A stretch of DNA of 64,000 bases. It comes from Mycolicibacterium porcinum. GTDB lineage: Bacteria; Actinomycetota; Actinomycetes; Mycobacteriales; Mycobacteriaceae. The stretch covers positions 11,277-75,276 of the forward strand of contig MSTD01000020.1 of assembly GCA_001942045.1 (NCBI GenBank), read 5' to 3'. The notes beneath the pieces were generated by a model. It was not told the origin of the DNA, ran no database searches, and saw only the letters and a program-made list of their open reading frames with translations. Within the stretch, counting starts at the first letter, position 1, and each line of letters starts with the position of its first letter. Shown in pieces: positions 30,781 to 38,607 of the stretch. The position numbers and the translations under genes are program-made.

Positions 30781-31629
30781 CTACGCCAGATCGGGGGTCC
30801 CGGTGTGCACCCGCTTGTCCAGCTCCATGGCCACCAGCTCACTGGCCGCTTCCGCGGCACGATGCGGGTCATGACCAGCCGCGCGGTGCGCCACATAGCA
30901 AGCGGTGAACATATCCCCCGCCCCGGTGGTCTGGACATCCAGAACCCGCCAGGCGGCCGGGACGCGTTCCACCGCGCCCTCGATATAGATGTCACAGCCC
31001 TCGGAGCCGTAAGTCACCAGGATTTCCTCGACGCCGAGTCGCTGGGCCGTCGACTCGTCGAACGGGCCGTCGGCGACGATCACCGCCTCGTCCTCGGCCA
31101 GCTTCAGGATGTCGACATCGGCGAGCAGACCGGCGGGAAAGTGCCGATCCTCGACCAGCGGGCCCAACCGGTCGGCGCGCACCAGACCCTGGCCGTCATA
31201 GGCAACGCGATGACCGCGCGCCGCCAGCGCAGCAAGAGTGCCAGCCGGAAAATCGGTGCGCAGCAAGGGAGCCAGGTGCACCCATGTCGTACCCGGATCC
31301 GCCACCTCGATGTCCGCGGCCGTCCACACCGGGCCGATCGCCTGGACACCCATGTGCCGGTGATCGGTGTCGTCGTAGTCCAGGCTGAACGAACTCGTCA
31401 GTTCCGAGGGCAGAATCTCCACCAGCGACCCGAACCGCGCGCGCAGCCCGTCGAACAGGGCGTGATCACGTTCGGCGCCCATCGCGACGATCCGGCCGGT
31501 CCCGCCCGCGGCCTGCAGCGCCACTCCGGCGAACGATGCACATCCGCCGGGGCTCGGCGGCGCCCCGTTGATGATGTCGATCGCGAGGTTGCCGAGGACG
31601 GTGACCCCGGGGACTAGCTCTCGTGGCAT
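30781..31629 (-). CDS. PfkB-family carbohydrate/nucleoside kinase
   Basis: 282 residues from ATG at 31629 (MPRELVPGVTVLGNLAIDI); the open frame extends 22 codons without conservation. N-terminal GGCASFAGVALQAAGG (substrate side) and C-terminal VQTTGAGDMFTACYVAHRAAG are the two PfkB signatures. The catalytic Asp of GAGD is present, while the usual DT of DTxGAGD reads QT. It phosphorylates a sugar or related alcohol. It borders the inositol block and may act on a related substrate, but it is distinct from iolC. A CRP-type box lies 72 bases upstream. Confidence 0.85.
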   Translation of the reverse strand: MPRELVPGVTVLGNLAIDIINGAPPSPGGCASFAGVALQAAGGTGRIVAMGAERDHALFDGLRARFGSLVEILPSELTSSFSLDYDDTDHRHMGVQAIGPVWTAADIEVADPGTTWVHLAPLLRTDFPAGTLAALAARGHRVAYDGQGLVRADRLGPLVEDRHFPAGLLADVDILKLAEDEAVIVADGPFDESTAQRLGVEEILVTYGSEGCDIYIEGAVERVPAAWRVLDVQTTGAGDMFTACYVAHRAAGHDPHRAAEAASELVAMELDKRVHTGTPDLA

Positions 31630-31700
31630 GGAAGAAGTGTCCCGGTCAGGACGATCGCCGCGCCCTCCGACCCCACGCAAGCCCCGAGCCGACACTCAAA

Positions 31701-31716
31701 TGTGACTCATGTCACA
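31701..31716. promoter_or_regulatory. Perfect CRP-type box
   Basis: TGTGA-CTCATG-TCACA is an exact TGTGA-N6-TCACA palindrome, the site recognised by cAMP receptor proteins including the mycobacterial CRP. It lies between the divergent PfkB kinase (start 72 bases to the left) and the small 82-residue gene (start 82 bases to the right), so it could serve either. Confidence 0.6.
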
Positions 31717-31797
31717 CACCCGAGGATGGAATGTCACGCACCGGATCCGCCTTCAAATCACATAGGTAGCCAATGTTGTGACGAAGGGTTTTGCGAG

Positions 31798-32046
31798 ATG
31801 CGCACGGGTTCGAGAACGAAACTGCTCCTCTGTACCACCGGCGTGGCCGCCGCAGCGGTCATGGCGGTACTGGGGATCCAGACCGCCCAGATCGATGACG
31901 CCACCGAAATGTCCGTACCCGCAGCCGAACCCACCATGCAGTTCGGCGAGACCGTGACGCAGTCCGTGCCGCCGTCGACGCCCGAAATCCCTGCGGCCAC
32001 GCCGCCGGTCAAGGCCGAACCGGCCCCGACCGCAGAACCCGGCTGA
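31798..32046 (+). CDS. Small exported or membrane-anchored Pro-rich protein
   Basis: 82 residues from ATG at 31798, preceded by GAAGG; the frame is open 32 codons earlier but that part is unlike a protein N-terminus. Residues 7-25 (KLLLCTTGVAAAAVMAVLG) form one hydrophobic segment after an Arg-rich start, so it is a signal peptide or anchor. The remainder is Pro/Ala/Thr/Glu-rich and probably unstructured in the cell wall space. I do not recognise a family. It converges with the LacI gene, 10 bases away. Confidence 0.55.
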   Translation: MRTGSRTKLLLCTTGVAAAAVMAVLGIQTAQIDDATEMSVPAAEPTMQFGETVTQSVPPSTPEIPAATPPVKAEPAPTAEPG

Positions 32047-32056
32047 GCCGGAACGG

Positions 32057-33061
32057 TCACGCCGGCAAGTTATACGGCGTGATCACCTGGATGGGCACCG
32101 GCCGCACCGCCTCACCCGGCAGTGCGCCGTGTTGCTGCAGGATCAACCGCATGGCCAGCCGCGCATCGGCGCGCAGGTCGTTGTGCAGCACCACCGAGAT
32201 CCTGCCCTCGCGCAGCAGTCTGCGGTTGTCCACGTCGAGATCGTGGGCGACGAAGACCCGGCACTCCCTGCCGAGCTTCTCGAACGCCGCCACCGTGGCC
32301 GCGTTGCCGCCGCCCGGCGAGTAGACCGCCTCCACCGAAGGGTGACGCTCCAGCGCGTCGAGCACCAGCCGTTCGTTGGTCGCATCGATGCCGTCGCTGT
32401 CGGTGACCTCGACGACAGCGCGACCAGAGCCGCGCAGCCCGGACCGGAATCCCACCTCACGTTCACCCTCGCCGCGAAACACGGTGCGGCTCAGGGTGAT
32501 CAGCACCTCCGACGAGGACGGCCCGAGCCATTGCTCGATCAGGTAGGCCGCCGTAGCGCCCGCTCCGTGGTTGTCGATGCCGACGTACGCACTGCGCGCG
32601 CTGGTGGGGATGTCGGTCGCGTACGTCACCACCGGGACGCCGGCGGCGACGAGTTGGTCGACGGCCTCGGCGACTTCTGGCTCGTCGGCCGCCTTCAGCA
32701 CCACGCCGTGACTGCTGCGAATACCGGCCAGGGTGTCGACCATCTGCGCGGTCGAACCCGATTCCCACAGATGGAAGCGGGCCCGCAGCATGGCCGGGGC
32801 GAATGTGGGCAACTCGGCCTCGACCGCTGCCCGGAACGCGTCGGAAAACCGCTGCGGTGTCTGCATCACCACATCGATCAGGTAGCGGCGCCCGTTGAGC
32901 CGCAACTGCGCCCGCTGCTTGTCCAGATCCGCGATCGCCTGGCGTACCTCGGCCCGGGTGTTCTCCCGCACACCCGGGCGGTCGTTGAGCACCCGGTCCA
33001 CCGTGGCCTCGCTCAATCCACACTGCTGCGCGATCTCACGGACTTTGTATCGGTGCGCCAC
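32057..33061 (-). CDS. LacI-family transcriptional regulator
   Basis: 334 residues from GTG at 33061, which has GGAGG 5 bases upstream; the frame opens far earlier, over the divergent gene. The N-terminal LacI helix-turn-helix reads YKVREIAQQCGLSEATVDRVLNDRPGV, followed by the hinge and a periplasmic-binding-protein-like sugar domain (SHGVVLKAADEPEV, VAHDLDVDNRRLLREG). The hinge leucine pair is atypical. It faces the PhyH-dehydrogenase operon across 82 bases and very probably represses it until a polyol or sugar ligand binds. It is a second regulator besides the GntR protein of the inositol genes. Confidence 0.9.
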   Translation of the reverse strand: MAHRYKVREIAQQCGLSEATVDRVLNDRPGVRENTRAEVRQAIADLDKQRAQLRLNGRRYLIDVVMQTPQRFSDAFRAAVEAELPTFAPAMLRARFHLWESGSTAQMVDTLAGIRSSHGVVLKAADEPEVAEAVDQLVAAGVPVVTYATDIPTSARSAYVGIDNHGAGATAAYLIEQWLGPSSSEVLITLSRTVFRGEGEREVGFRSGLRGSGRAVVEVTDSDGIDATNERLVLDALERHPSVEAVYSPGGGNAATVAAFEKLGRECRVFVAHDLDVDNRRLLREGRISVVLHNDLRADARLAMRLILQQHGALPGEAVRPVPIQVITPYNLPA

Positions 33062-33080
33062 CCTGACCTCCACGTGTTTC

Positions 33081-33102
33081 TGATGGTTTTTTGATGGCTT
33101 TT
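33081..33102. promoter_or_regulatory. Direct repeats between lacI-type gene and PhyH operon
   Basis: TGATGG-TTTTT and TGATGG-CTTTT follow each other with an exact 11-base period, one helical turn, in the 82-base divergent promoter region. They lie 20-41 bases from the regulator start and 42-63 from the oxygenase start. Likely part of the promoter/operator; no clear LacI palindrome accompanies them. Confidence 0.4.
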
Positions 33103-33143
33103 TGCCGTTGATTGTGCCACAGAACACAGCAAGACTGGCTGCC

Positions 33144-34307
33144 ATGACCGCCACCATGCGCACCGGGCGCCGGGCCTGGATCGAGGACGCCGACTGCTCA
33201 CTCGACGACTTCCGCGCCCAGGTGTCCCGCACCACCGACGCCGCCGAATACCCACTGGCCGCCGATATCCGGCACAACATCCCGGTGTATTCGGCCGCGA
33301 CCATGGCCGGCACCGAGCGCCGCGAGCTGCAGACCGAGCTGATCCGCGTGCTGGCCGACGGACCCGGCGTCGTGGTGTTCGAGGGAGTCTTCGATGCGGA
33401 TGTCGTCGACCGGGCCAGCGCGGCCTTCGTCACACTGATCGAAGCCCAACGCACCGGAGGCGCCGCCGCCGGTGATCATTTCGGCAAGGCAGGCGTCAAC
33501 GACCGCATCTGGAATGCCGCGCAGAAGCTGGCCCTGCACTCCCCCGAGGTGTATGCCGCCTACTACGCCAACGACGCGCTGGCACTCGTGTCCGAGGCCT
33601 GGCTCGGCCCGCGCTATCAGGTCACCTCACAGGTCAACGTCGTCAATCCCGGTGGTGCCGCGCAGGTTCCGCACCGCGACTACCACCTCGGATTCGTGAC
33701 ACCGGACCAGCTGGCCGACTACCCCGCGCACCTGCACCGGCTCTCGCCGGCGATGACGCTGCAGGGCGCCGTCGCGCACTGTGACATGCCGCTGGCGAGC
33801 GGGCCGACCATGCTCCTGCCGTACTCCCAGACGTTCGAGGCCGGTTACATCGCGTTCTACCGGCCGGAGTTCATCGAGTTCTTCGCGGCCCACCAGGTTC
33901 AGGTGCCGTTGGGCAAAGGCGACGCGGTGTTCTTCAACCCGGCGCTATATCACGGCGCAGGCACCAACACCTCGACCGATATCCGGCGCATGGCGAACCT
34001 GCTGCAGATCTCCTCACCGTTCGGGCGCGCGATGGAGGTTCTCGACCGCACCGCCATGGTCCGCGCCGTCTACCCCGCCCTGCTGGAGATGAAGGCCGCA
34101 GGGTGCCCCGAGCGGGAGTTGGCCAACGCCGTCAACGCCACCGCCGAGGGCTACGCCTTCCCGACCAATCTCGACAAGGACCAACCCATCGGCAGCCTGG
34201 CCCCACCCAGCCAGGTCGACACCGTACTGGCCGCGCTGGCCGACCGCCTTACCCCAGAAGAACTCGACACCATCCTCGATCAGCAGCAAGAACGGAGAAT
34301 CCCATGA
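33144..34307 (+). CDS. PhyH-family Fe(II)/2-oxoglutarate dioxygenase
   Basis: 387 residues from ATG at 33144; 14 earlier codons in frame lie in the promoter region. The double-stranded beta-helix core shows the iron ligands HxD in VPHRDYHLGF near 178 and the distal His in ALYHGAGTN near 269, with an Arg nearby (STDIRRMANL) for 2-oxoglutarate. Phytanoyl-CoA dioxygenase relatives hydroxylate or demethylate many small molecules. First gene of a tightly packed operon with two Gfo/Idh/MocA dehydrogenases and two IolE/Hyi-like proteins, next gene overlapping by 4 bases. A polyol or methylated-polyol substrate is inferred from context only. Confidence 0.85.
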   Translation: MTATMRTGRRAWIEDADCSLDDFRAQVSRTTDAAEYPLAADIRHNIPVYSAATMAGTERRELQTELIRVLADGPGVVVFEGVFDADVVDRASAAFVTLIEAQRTGGAAAGDHFGKAGVNDRIWNAAQKLALHSPEVYAAYYANDALALVSEAWLGPRYQVTSQVNVVNPGGAAQVPHRDYHLGFVTPDQLADYPAHLHRLSPAMTLQGAVAHCDMPLASGPTMLLPYSQTFEAGYIAFYRPEFIEFFAAHQVQVPLGKGDAVFFNPALYHGAGTNTSTDIRRMANLLQISSPFGRAMEVLDRTAMVRAVYPALLEMKAAGCPERELANAVNATAEGYAFPTNLDKDQPIGSLAPPSQVDTVLAALADRLTPEELDTILDQQQERRIP

Positions 34308-35311
34308 CCACGCTCGGCGTTATCGGACTGGGCCGCATCGGCGCCTTCCACACCGAAACCCTTTCCGCCCTGGACGGTTTGGATGGCCTGGTGATCACCG
34401 ACGAGCGCACCGACGTGGCGGCCGCGGTGGCCGCCAAGCACGGTGCGAAAGCCGTCGACACCGTCGAAGAGCTGTTGTCATCGGGCGTGGACGGCGTGGT
34501 AGTGGCCGCTGCCACCCCGGCGCACGCCGAGCTGACGCTGGCCGCGGTCGAGCGTGGCATCCCGACCTTCTGCGAAAAGCCGATCGCCTCGACCGCCGCC
34601 GAAAGCGCGCGGGTGGCCGAGATCATCGCGCGGTCTGGGGTTCCCGTCCAGGTCGGGTACCAACGCCGCTTCGACGCGGCCTTCGCCGCGGCCAAGCGTG
34701 CGGTGGACGATGGCTCGCTGGGCATCCTGCACACGGTGCGCAGCACCACCATGGATCCGGCTCCCCCGCCGCTTGACTACATCAAGGGCTCGGGCGGAAT
34801 CTTCCGGGACTGCGCGGTTCACGATTTCGACATCATCCGCTGGATCACCGGCCAGAACGCGGTCGAGGTGTACGCCACCGGAACCGTGCAGGGCGATCCG
34901 CTGTTCGCCGAGTACGGCGACGTGGACACCGCCGCGGTGATCGTGCGGTTCGACGGAGGCGCCCTGGGTGTCGTGTCGAATGCCCGCTACAACGCCCGCG
35001 GATACGACTGCCGCCTCGAGGTGCACGGGTTCGACGACAGCGTGGCCGCCGGCTGGGATCAGGGCGTACCGATGCGGAATGTGGATCCGGGCAACACATT
35101 CCCGGCCGGACCCGCACACAACTTCTTCATGGACCGCTTCACCGAGGCGTTCCGCACCGAACTGGCCGGCTTCGTCGAGGTGGCCAAGGGTGCGCCGGTC
35201 GCCGGTGCCACGGTGGCCGACGCCGTCGAGGTGGCCTGGTTGGCCGAGGCCGCCACCGAGTCTCTGCGCCGGGGCACTCCGGTGCGTATCGAGGAGGTTC
35301 GCAACGCATGA
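34304..35311 (+). CDS. Gfo/Idh/MocA oxidoreductase, inositol 2-dehydrogenase-like
   Basis: 335 residues from ATG at 34304, inside the stop of the oxygenase gene. NAD-binding Rossmann motif GVIGLGRIGAFHTETL, the Lys in CEKPIAST, and the dehydrogenase motif FRDCAVHDFDIIRWITG match IolG-type inositol dehydrogenases, including the conserved Asp and His. It probably oxidises a cyclitol or sugar hydroxyl to the ketone. It overlaps the following IolE-like gene by 4 bases. It differs from the iolG at 48248, so the window carries two such enzymes plus a third relative. Confidence 0.88.
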   Translation: MTTLGVIGLGRIGAFHTETLSALDGLDGLVITDERTDVAAAVAAKHGAKAVDTVEELLSSGVDGVVVAAATPAHAELTLAAVERGIPTFCEKPIASTAAESARVAEIIARSGVPVQVGYQRRFDAAFAAAKRAVDDGSLGILHTVRSTTMDPAPPPLDYIKGSGGIFRDCAVHDFDIIRWITGQNAVEVYATGTVQGDPLFAEYGDVDTAAVIVRFDGGALGVVSNARYNARGYDCRLEVHGFDDSVAAGWDQGVPMRNVDPGNTFPAGPAHNFFMDRFTEAFRTELAGFVEVAKGAPVAGATVADAVEVAWLAEAATESLRRGTPVRIEEVRNA

Positions 35312-36174
35312 GCGTCAAAATCGCCGGAGCACCGATCTCGTGGGGCGTGTGTGAGGTTCCCGGCTGGGGCCACCAGCTCGAGCCTGACCGCGTGCTGACC
35401 GAGATGCACGGGGCGGGGCTGTCCGCGACCGAGCTGGGCCCGGACGGCTTTCTGCCCGCCGATACCGCTGAGCTCACTGAGGTTCTTGCCGCACATCAGC
35501 TTTCATGTGTCGGCGGGTTCGTTCCCGTGGTGCTCCACGATGCCGGCCACAACCCGGCCGAGGATCTGGCCGGACCACTCACCTCGCTTCGCGCAGCGGG
35601 CGCCGGTGTGGTGGTGCTGGCAGCGGCTACCGGCGCCGACGGCTACGACTCGCGGCCCGAACTCGACGACGACCAGTGGGCGACGCTGCTGGCCAACCTC
35701 GACCGGCTCTGCGGAATCGCGTCCGAGGCCGGTCTGTTGGCCGTGCTTCACCCACACGTCGGCACGATGGTCGAAACCCGCGACGATGTGGACCGGGTGC
35801 TGGCCGGCTCGACCATTCCGCTGTGCCTGGACACCGGCCACCTGCTGATCGGGGGCACCGACCCCCTGGAGCTGGCCAAGGCCGTGCCACACCGCATCAA
35901 GCACACCCATCTGAAGGACGTGGACGCCGCGTTGGCCGCCAAGGTGCAGTCCGGTGAGATGACCTATACCGATGCGGTGCGCGCCGGTATGTACACGCCG
36001 TTGGGCACCGGGGACATCGACATCGCGGGAATTGTCTCGGTGTTGCGGGACAACGGGTTCGACGGTTGGTTCGTGTTGGAGCAGGACACCATTCTGGACG
36101 GCGCACCGGCCGGTGACGGTCCGCTCGCCGATGTGCTCACCAGCGTGGCCTACCTCAAGTCTGTGACCTCGTGA
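35308..36174 (+). CDS. IolE-like TIM-barrel (inosose dehydratase / isomerase family)
   Basis: 288 residues. The N-terminus IAGAPISWGVCEVPGWGHQL closely follows the 2-keto-myo-inositol dehydratase (IolE) start, and LCLDTGHLLIGG plus HTHLKDVD carry metal-binding residues of the xylose-isomerase-like barrel. It is distinct from the iolE at 47334. Coupled on both sides by 4-base overlaps, it likely acts on the keto-product of the preceding dehydrogenase. Dehydratase is more likely than isomerase because of the N-terminal similarity, but this is inference. Confidence 0.82.
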   Translation: MSVKIAGAPISWGVCEVPGWGHQLEPDRVLTEMHGAGLSATELGPDGFLPADTAELTEVLAAHQLSCVGGFVPVVLHDAGHNPAEDLAGPLTSLRAAGAGVVVLAAATGADGYDSRPELDDDQWATLLANLDRLCGIASEAGLLAVLHPHVGTMVETRDDVDRVLAGSTIPLCLDTGHLLIGGTDPLELAKAVPHRIKHTHLKDVDAALAAKVQSGEMTYTDAVRAGMYTPLGTGDIDIAGIVSVLRDNGFDGWFVLEQDTILDGAPAGDGPLADVLTSVAYLKSVTS

Positions 36175-37163
36175 CCGGACTGCGCATCGGCATTCTCGGG
36201 GCGTCCCGCATCGCCGAGAAGGCGATCGTGGGGCCCGCGCAGGAGCTTGGTCACCGACTGGTGGCGGTCGCCGCGCGTGATCGGCAGCGCGCGGCGGCTT
36301 TTGCCGAGAAGTTCGGCGTGGAACGCGTGGTTGATTCGTACGCGGACGTAATCGACGACGCGGAAGTGGACGTCGTCTACAACCCATTGGCCAACGGATT
36401 GCATGCACCGTGGAACCTGGCTGCCGTCGCCGCCGGCAAGCCGGTTCTCAGCGAGAAGCCGTTCGCGCGCAACAGGTCTGAGGCCGCCACCGTCGCCCGG
36501 GCCGCTGAGGTAGCCGGGGTAACCGTGCCGGAGGGGTTCCATTACTTCTTCCACCCGGTGACACAGCGGGCCTTCACCTTGGCCGCCGGCGGTGAGATCG
36601 GTCGACTCACCCGGGTCGAGGTGCGGATGGCGATGCCCGCCCCCGACGCCGACGACCCGCGCTGGTCACTGGAGCTCGCGGGTGGTGCGCTCATGGACCT
36701 CGGCTGCTACGGCATGCACGTCCTGCGGTCGTTGGGCCGCTTGGACGTCGACGGGCTTCGCGGCGCCCCGTCCGTCACGTCCGCCCGGGCTCAGCAGCAC
36801 TCGCCCGGTGTGGACGCGATGTGCGACGTGGAGCTCGAATTCCCGGGCGGCGCGACTGCGCTGAGCGCCAATTCGATGGTGGCACCAGAGTATTCGTTCA
36901 CGGTGCGAATCACCGGCCAGGACGGTGAGCTACTGGTGCATGACTTCATCCGGCCCAATGACGACGATCGGCTCACCGTGCGGACCGCCGCCGGGGAACG
37001 CGTCGAACGGCTCGGCACCCGGGCCAGCTACACGTATCAGCTCGAGGCGTTTGCCGATCACGTCCAGAACGGTGCGGCTCTGCCGTTCGGGTCCGCGGAC
37101 GCGGTGACCAACATGGCCTACGTCGACGCCGCATACCGGGCCGCCGGATTGCAACCCCGATAG
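36171..37163 (+). CDS. Gfo/Idh/MocA oxidoreductase, second of the operon
   Basis: 330 residues from a GTG overlapping the previous stop. Rossmann start IGILGASRIAEKAIVGPA, catalytic-Lys motif SEKPFARN, and GGALMDLGCYGMHVLRSLG, the pattern of the dihydrodiol/xylose-dehydrogenase-like branch rather than of inositol dehydrogenase proper. It probably reduces or oxidises a sugar-like carbonyl. Its place as fourth gene of the LacI-linked operon suggests a later or side step on the same substrate. Confidence 0.85.
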   Translation: MTGLRIGILGASRIAEKAIVGPAQELGHRLVAVAARDRQRAAAFAEKFGVERVVDSYADVIDDAEVDVVYNPLANGLHAPWNLAAVAAGKPVLSEKPFARNRSEAATVARAAEVAGVTVPEGFHYFFHPVTQRAFTLAAGGEIGRLTRVEVRMAMPAPDADDPRWSLELAGGALMDLGCYGMHVLRSLGRLDVDGLRGAPSVTSARAQQHSPGVDAMCDVELEFPGGATALSANSMVAPEYSFTVRITGQDGELLVHDFIRPNDDDRLTVRTAAGERVERLGTRASYTYQLEAFADHVQNGAALPFGSADAVTNMAYVDAAYRAAGLQPR

Positions 37164-37184
37164 CCCGGCTCAAGGAGAAGGACA

Positions 37185-37961
37185 ATGACCCGGACATTCG
37201 AACTGGCCGTGTGTGCCGAGATGGTCTTCACCGACCTCGACATCATCGAGCGCGCCCGGCGGATCGCCGAACTCGGCTTCTCCGTGGAGATCTGGAGCTT
37301 CGACGACAAGGATCTCGACGCGCTGGCCGCAACCGGAGCCCGGTTCTCGTCGATGACCGGATATCTGCGCGGCGACCTCTACGACCCCGACGGCGCCCGA
37401 GAAGTGGTCCGGACCGCGGAGGCGGCGATCAAGGCCGCTGCGGTGCTTGGTGTTGCGCGCCTCGTCGTGCACCCTGGAGAACTGATCGAGGGGCGGGCCG
37501 CCCGCCCGCAGTACCGGGCCACGGGCGAGATGTGGCTGTCTGCATTGCGTGGGCTCGAAGCTCTCGGCGAACTCGGCGCCGATGCCGGTGTGACGTTCTG
37601 TCTGGAGAACCTCAACACGATCGTCGACCACCCCGGCGTTCCGCTGGCCCGCGCCAAGGACACCCTGGCGCTGATCGAGGCCGTCGACCATCCGAACGTC
37701 AAGATGATGCTCGACCTCTATCACGCCCAGATCGGCGAGGGCAACCTCGTTGATCTGGTGCGCCGGGCCGGTTCGGCGATCGGCGAGATCCAGGTCGCCG
37801 ATGTGCCGGGTCGTTTTGAGCCGGGGACCGGCGAGATCCACTATCCGGCTGTGGCAAAGGCGTTGCGGGACAGCGGCTATACCGGGCCGGTCGGCATGGA
37901 GGCCTACGCGTCCGGCGACAGCGCCGCCGCGTTGGAGGCCTTCCGCGCCGCGTTTTCCTGA
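37185..37961 (+). CDS. Hydroxypyruvate isomerase-like TIM-barrel protein
   Basis: 258 residues, preceded by AAGGAGAAGG. The family pattern (FELAVCAEMVFTDLDIIER, LVVHPGE, FCLENLNT, MMLDLYHAQIGEGNL, GEIQVADVPGRFEPGTGEI) is that of Hyi / YgbM / OtnI-type isomerases, with Glu and His metal ligands visible. These interconvert hydroxypyruvate and tartronate semialdehyde, or isomerise keto-sugar acids. Last gene of the operon, followed by an inverted repeat. It suggests the pathway yields a small or linear keto acid at some point. Confidence 0.85.
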   Translation: MTRTFELAVCAEMVFTDLDIIERARRIAELGFSVEIWSFDDKDLDALAATGARFSSMTGYLRGDLYDPDGAREVVRTAEAAIKAAAVLGVARLVVHPGELIEGRAARPQYRATGEMWLSALRGLEALGELGADAGVTFCLENLNTIVDHPGVPLARAKDTLALIEAVDHPNVKMMLDLYHAQIGEGNLVDLVRRAGSAIGEIQVADVPGRFEPGTGEIHYPAVAKALRDSGYTGPVGMEAYASGDSAAALEAFRAAFS

Positions 37962-37965
37962 GCCG

Positions 37966-38024
37966 CCGAAACTACGCTTTGTGACGGAATTCGGCCCGAA
38001 ACCCACCACAAACCGTAGTTTCGG
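37966..38024. terminator. 18-bp near-perfect inverted repeat at the operon end
   Basis: Arms 37966-37983 (CCGAAACTACGCTTTGTG) and 38007-38024 pair at 17 of 18 positions around a 23-base loop that itself holds TTCGGCCCGAA. It starts 5 bases after the stop of the Hyi-like gene, which suits a terminator, though the perfect flanks and nested palindrome also look like a small dispersed repeat. Confidence 0.6.
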
Positions 38025-38051
38025 AGCGGCCGGCCCGCGCACAATGGCGGG

Positions 38052-38561
38052 ATGTCCGAGGCATCCTTCCCGCACGGCAAATGGGGGCGTGACGACATCT
38101 CGCCGTTGTTCGAGCCGGTGTTCGCGTTCGCCGCATCCCCGTTCGGTTCGAAGGTGATCCGCGCGATCGTTCCGTTCGACCGACGGGTGGTCGACCGCAC
38201 CAAGGGCCGTTTCTCGTTGTTCGGCCCGTTGTCGATGCCCGAACTGCTCTTGACCACCACCGGAAGGAAATCCGGCCTGCCGCGCACCTCCGTGCTCAGC
38301 TATGTCCACGAAGGCGACCGCCTGCTGGTGATGGGTAGCAATTTCGGCCAGCAACATCATCCGTCGTGGTCGACCAATCTGGTCGCCGAACCGCAGGCCT
38401 CCATATCGATGGCCGGGCAAGACATCCCGGTTACAGCGACGTTGCTCACGGACGGCGAACGGGACGCGGCTCTACAGCGGTTTCTCGCCTACCCGATGTA
38501 CCGGGCCTACCAGACCCGCACCGACCGGGATCTGCGGGTGTTCGCGCTGACCCGTAGATAG
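38052..38561 (+). CDS. F420H2-dependent nitroreductase/quinone reductase family (DDN/DUF385)
   Basis: 169 residues. The signature TTTGRKSGLPRTSVLSYV, then VMGSNFGQQHHPSWSTNLVA and a Tyr-rich end, is the split-beta-barrel deazaflavin-dependent nitroreductase (Ddn) family, abundant in mycobacteria. They transfer hydride from F420H2 to quinones or similar acceptors. It is unrelated to the inositol genes in function and may be an independent gene between two catabolic operons. Converges with the ABC transporter operon. Confidence 0.88.
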   Translation: MSEASFPHGKWGRDDISPLFEPVFAFAASPFGSKVIRAIVPFDRRVVDRTKGRFSLFGPLSMPELLLTTTGRKSGLPRTSVLSYVHEGDRLLVMGSNFGQQHHPSWSTNLVAEPQASISMAGQDIPVTATLLTDGERDAALQRFLAYPMYRAYQTRTDRDLRVFALTRR

Positions 38562-38567
38562 TGCAGC

Positions 38568-38594
38568 GCCCCGCCGGCGAGTGGCCGACGGGGC
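38568..38594. terminator. Bidirectional hairpin between convergent genes
   Basis: GCCCCGCCGGC (38568-38578) and GCCGACGGGGC (38584-38594) pair at 10 of 11 positions with a 5-base loop. It lies between the stop of the F420-type reductase gene and the stop of the transporter ATPase gene and can serve both. Confidence 0.65.
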
Positions 38595-38607
38595 ACTGGC
38601 CCGGTGA

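Noticed and set aside
33102..33143. Longer start for the PhyH oxygenase (14 extra codons)
   Set aside because: These codons lie in the divergent promoter and the protein aligns naturally from ATG at 33144.
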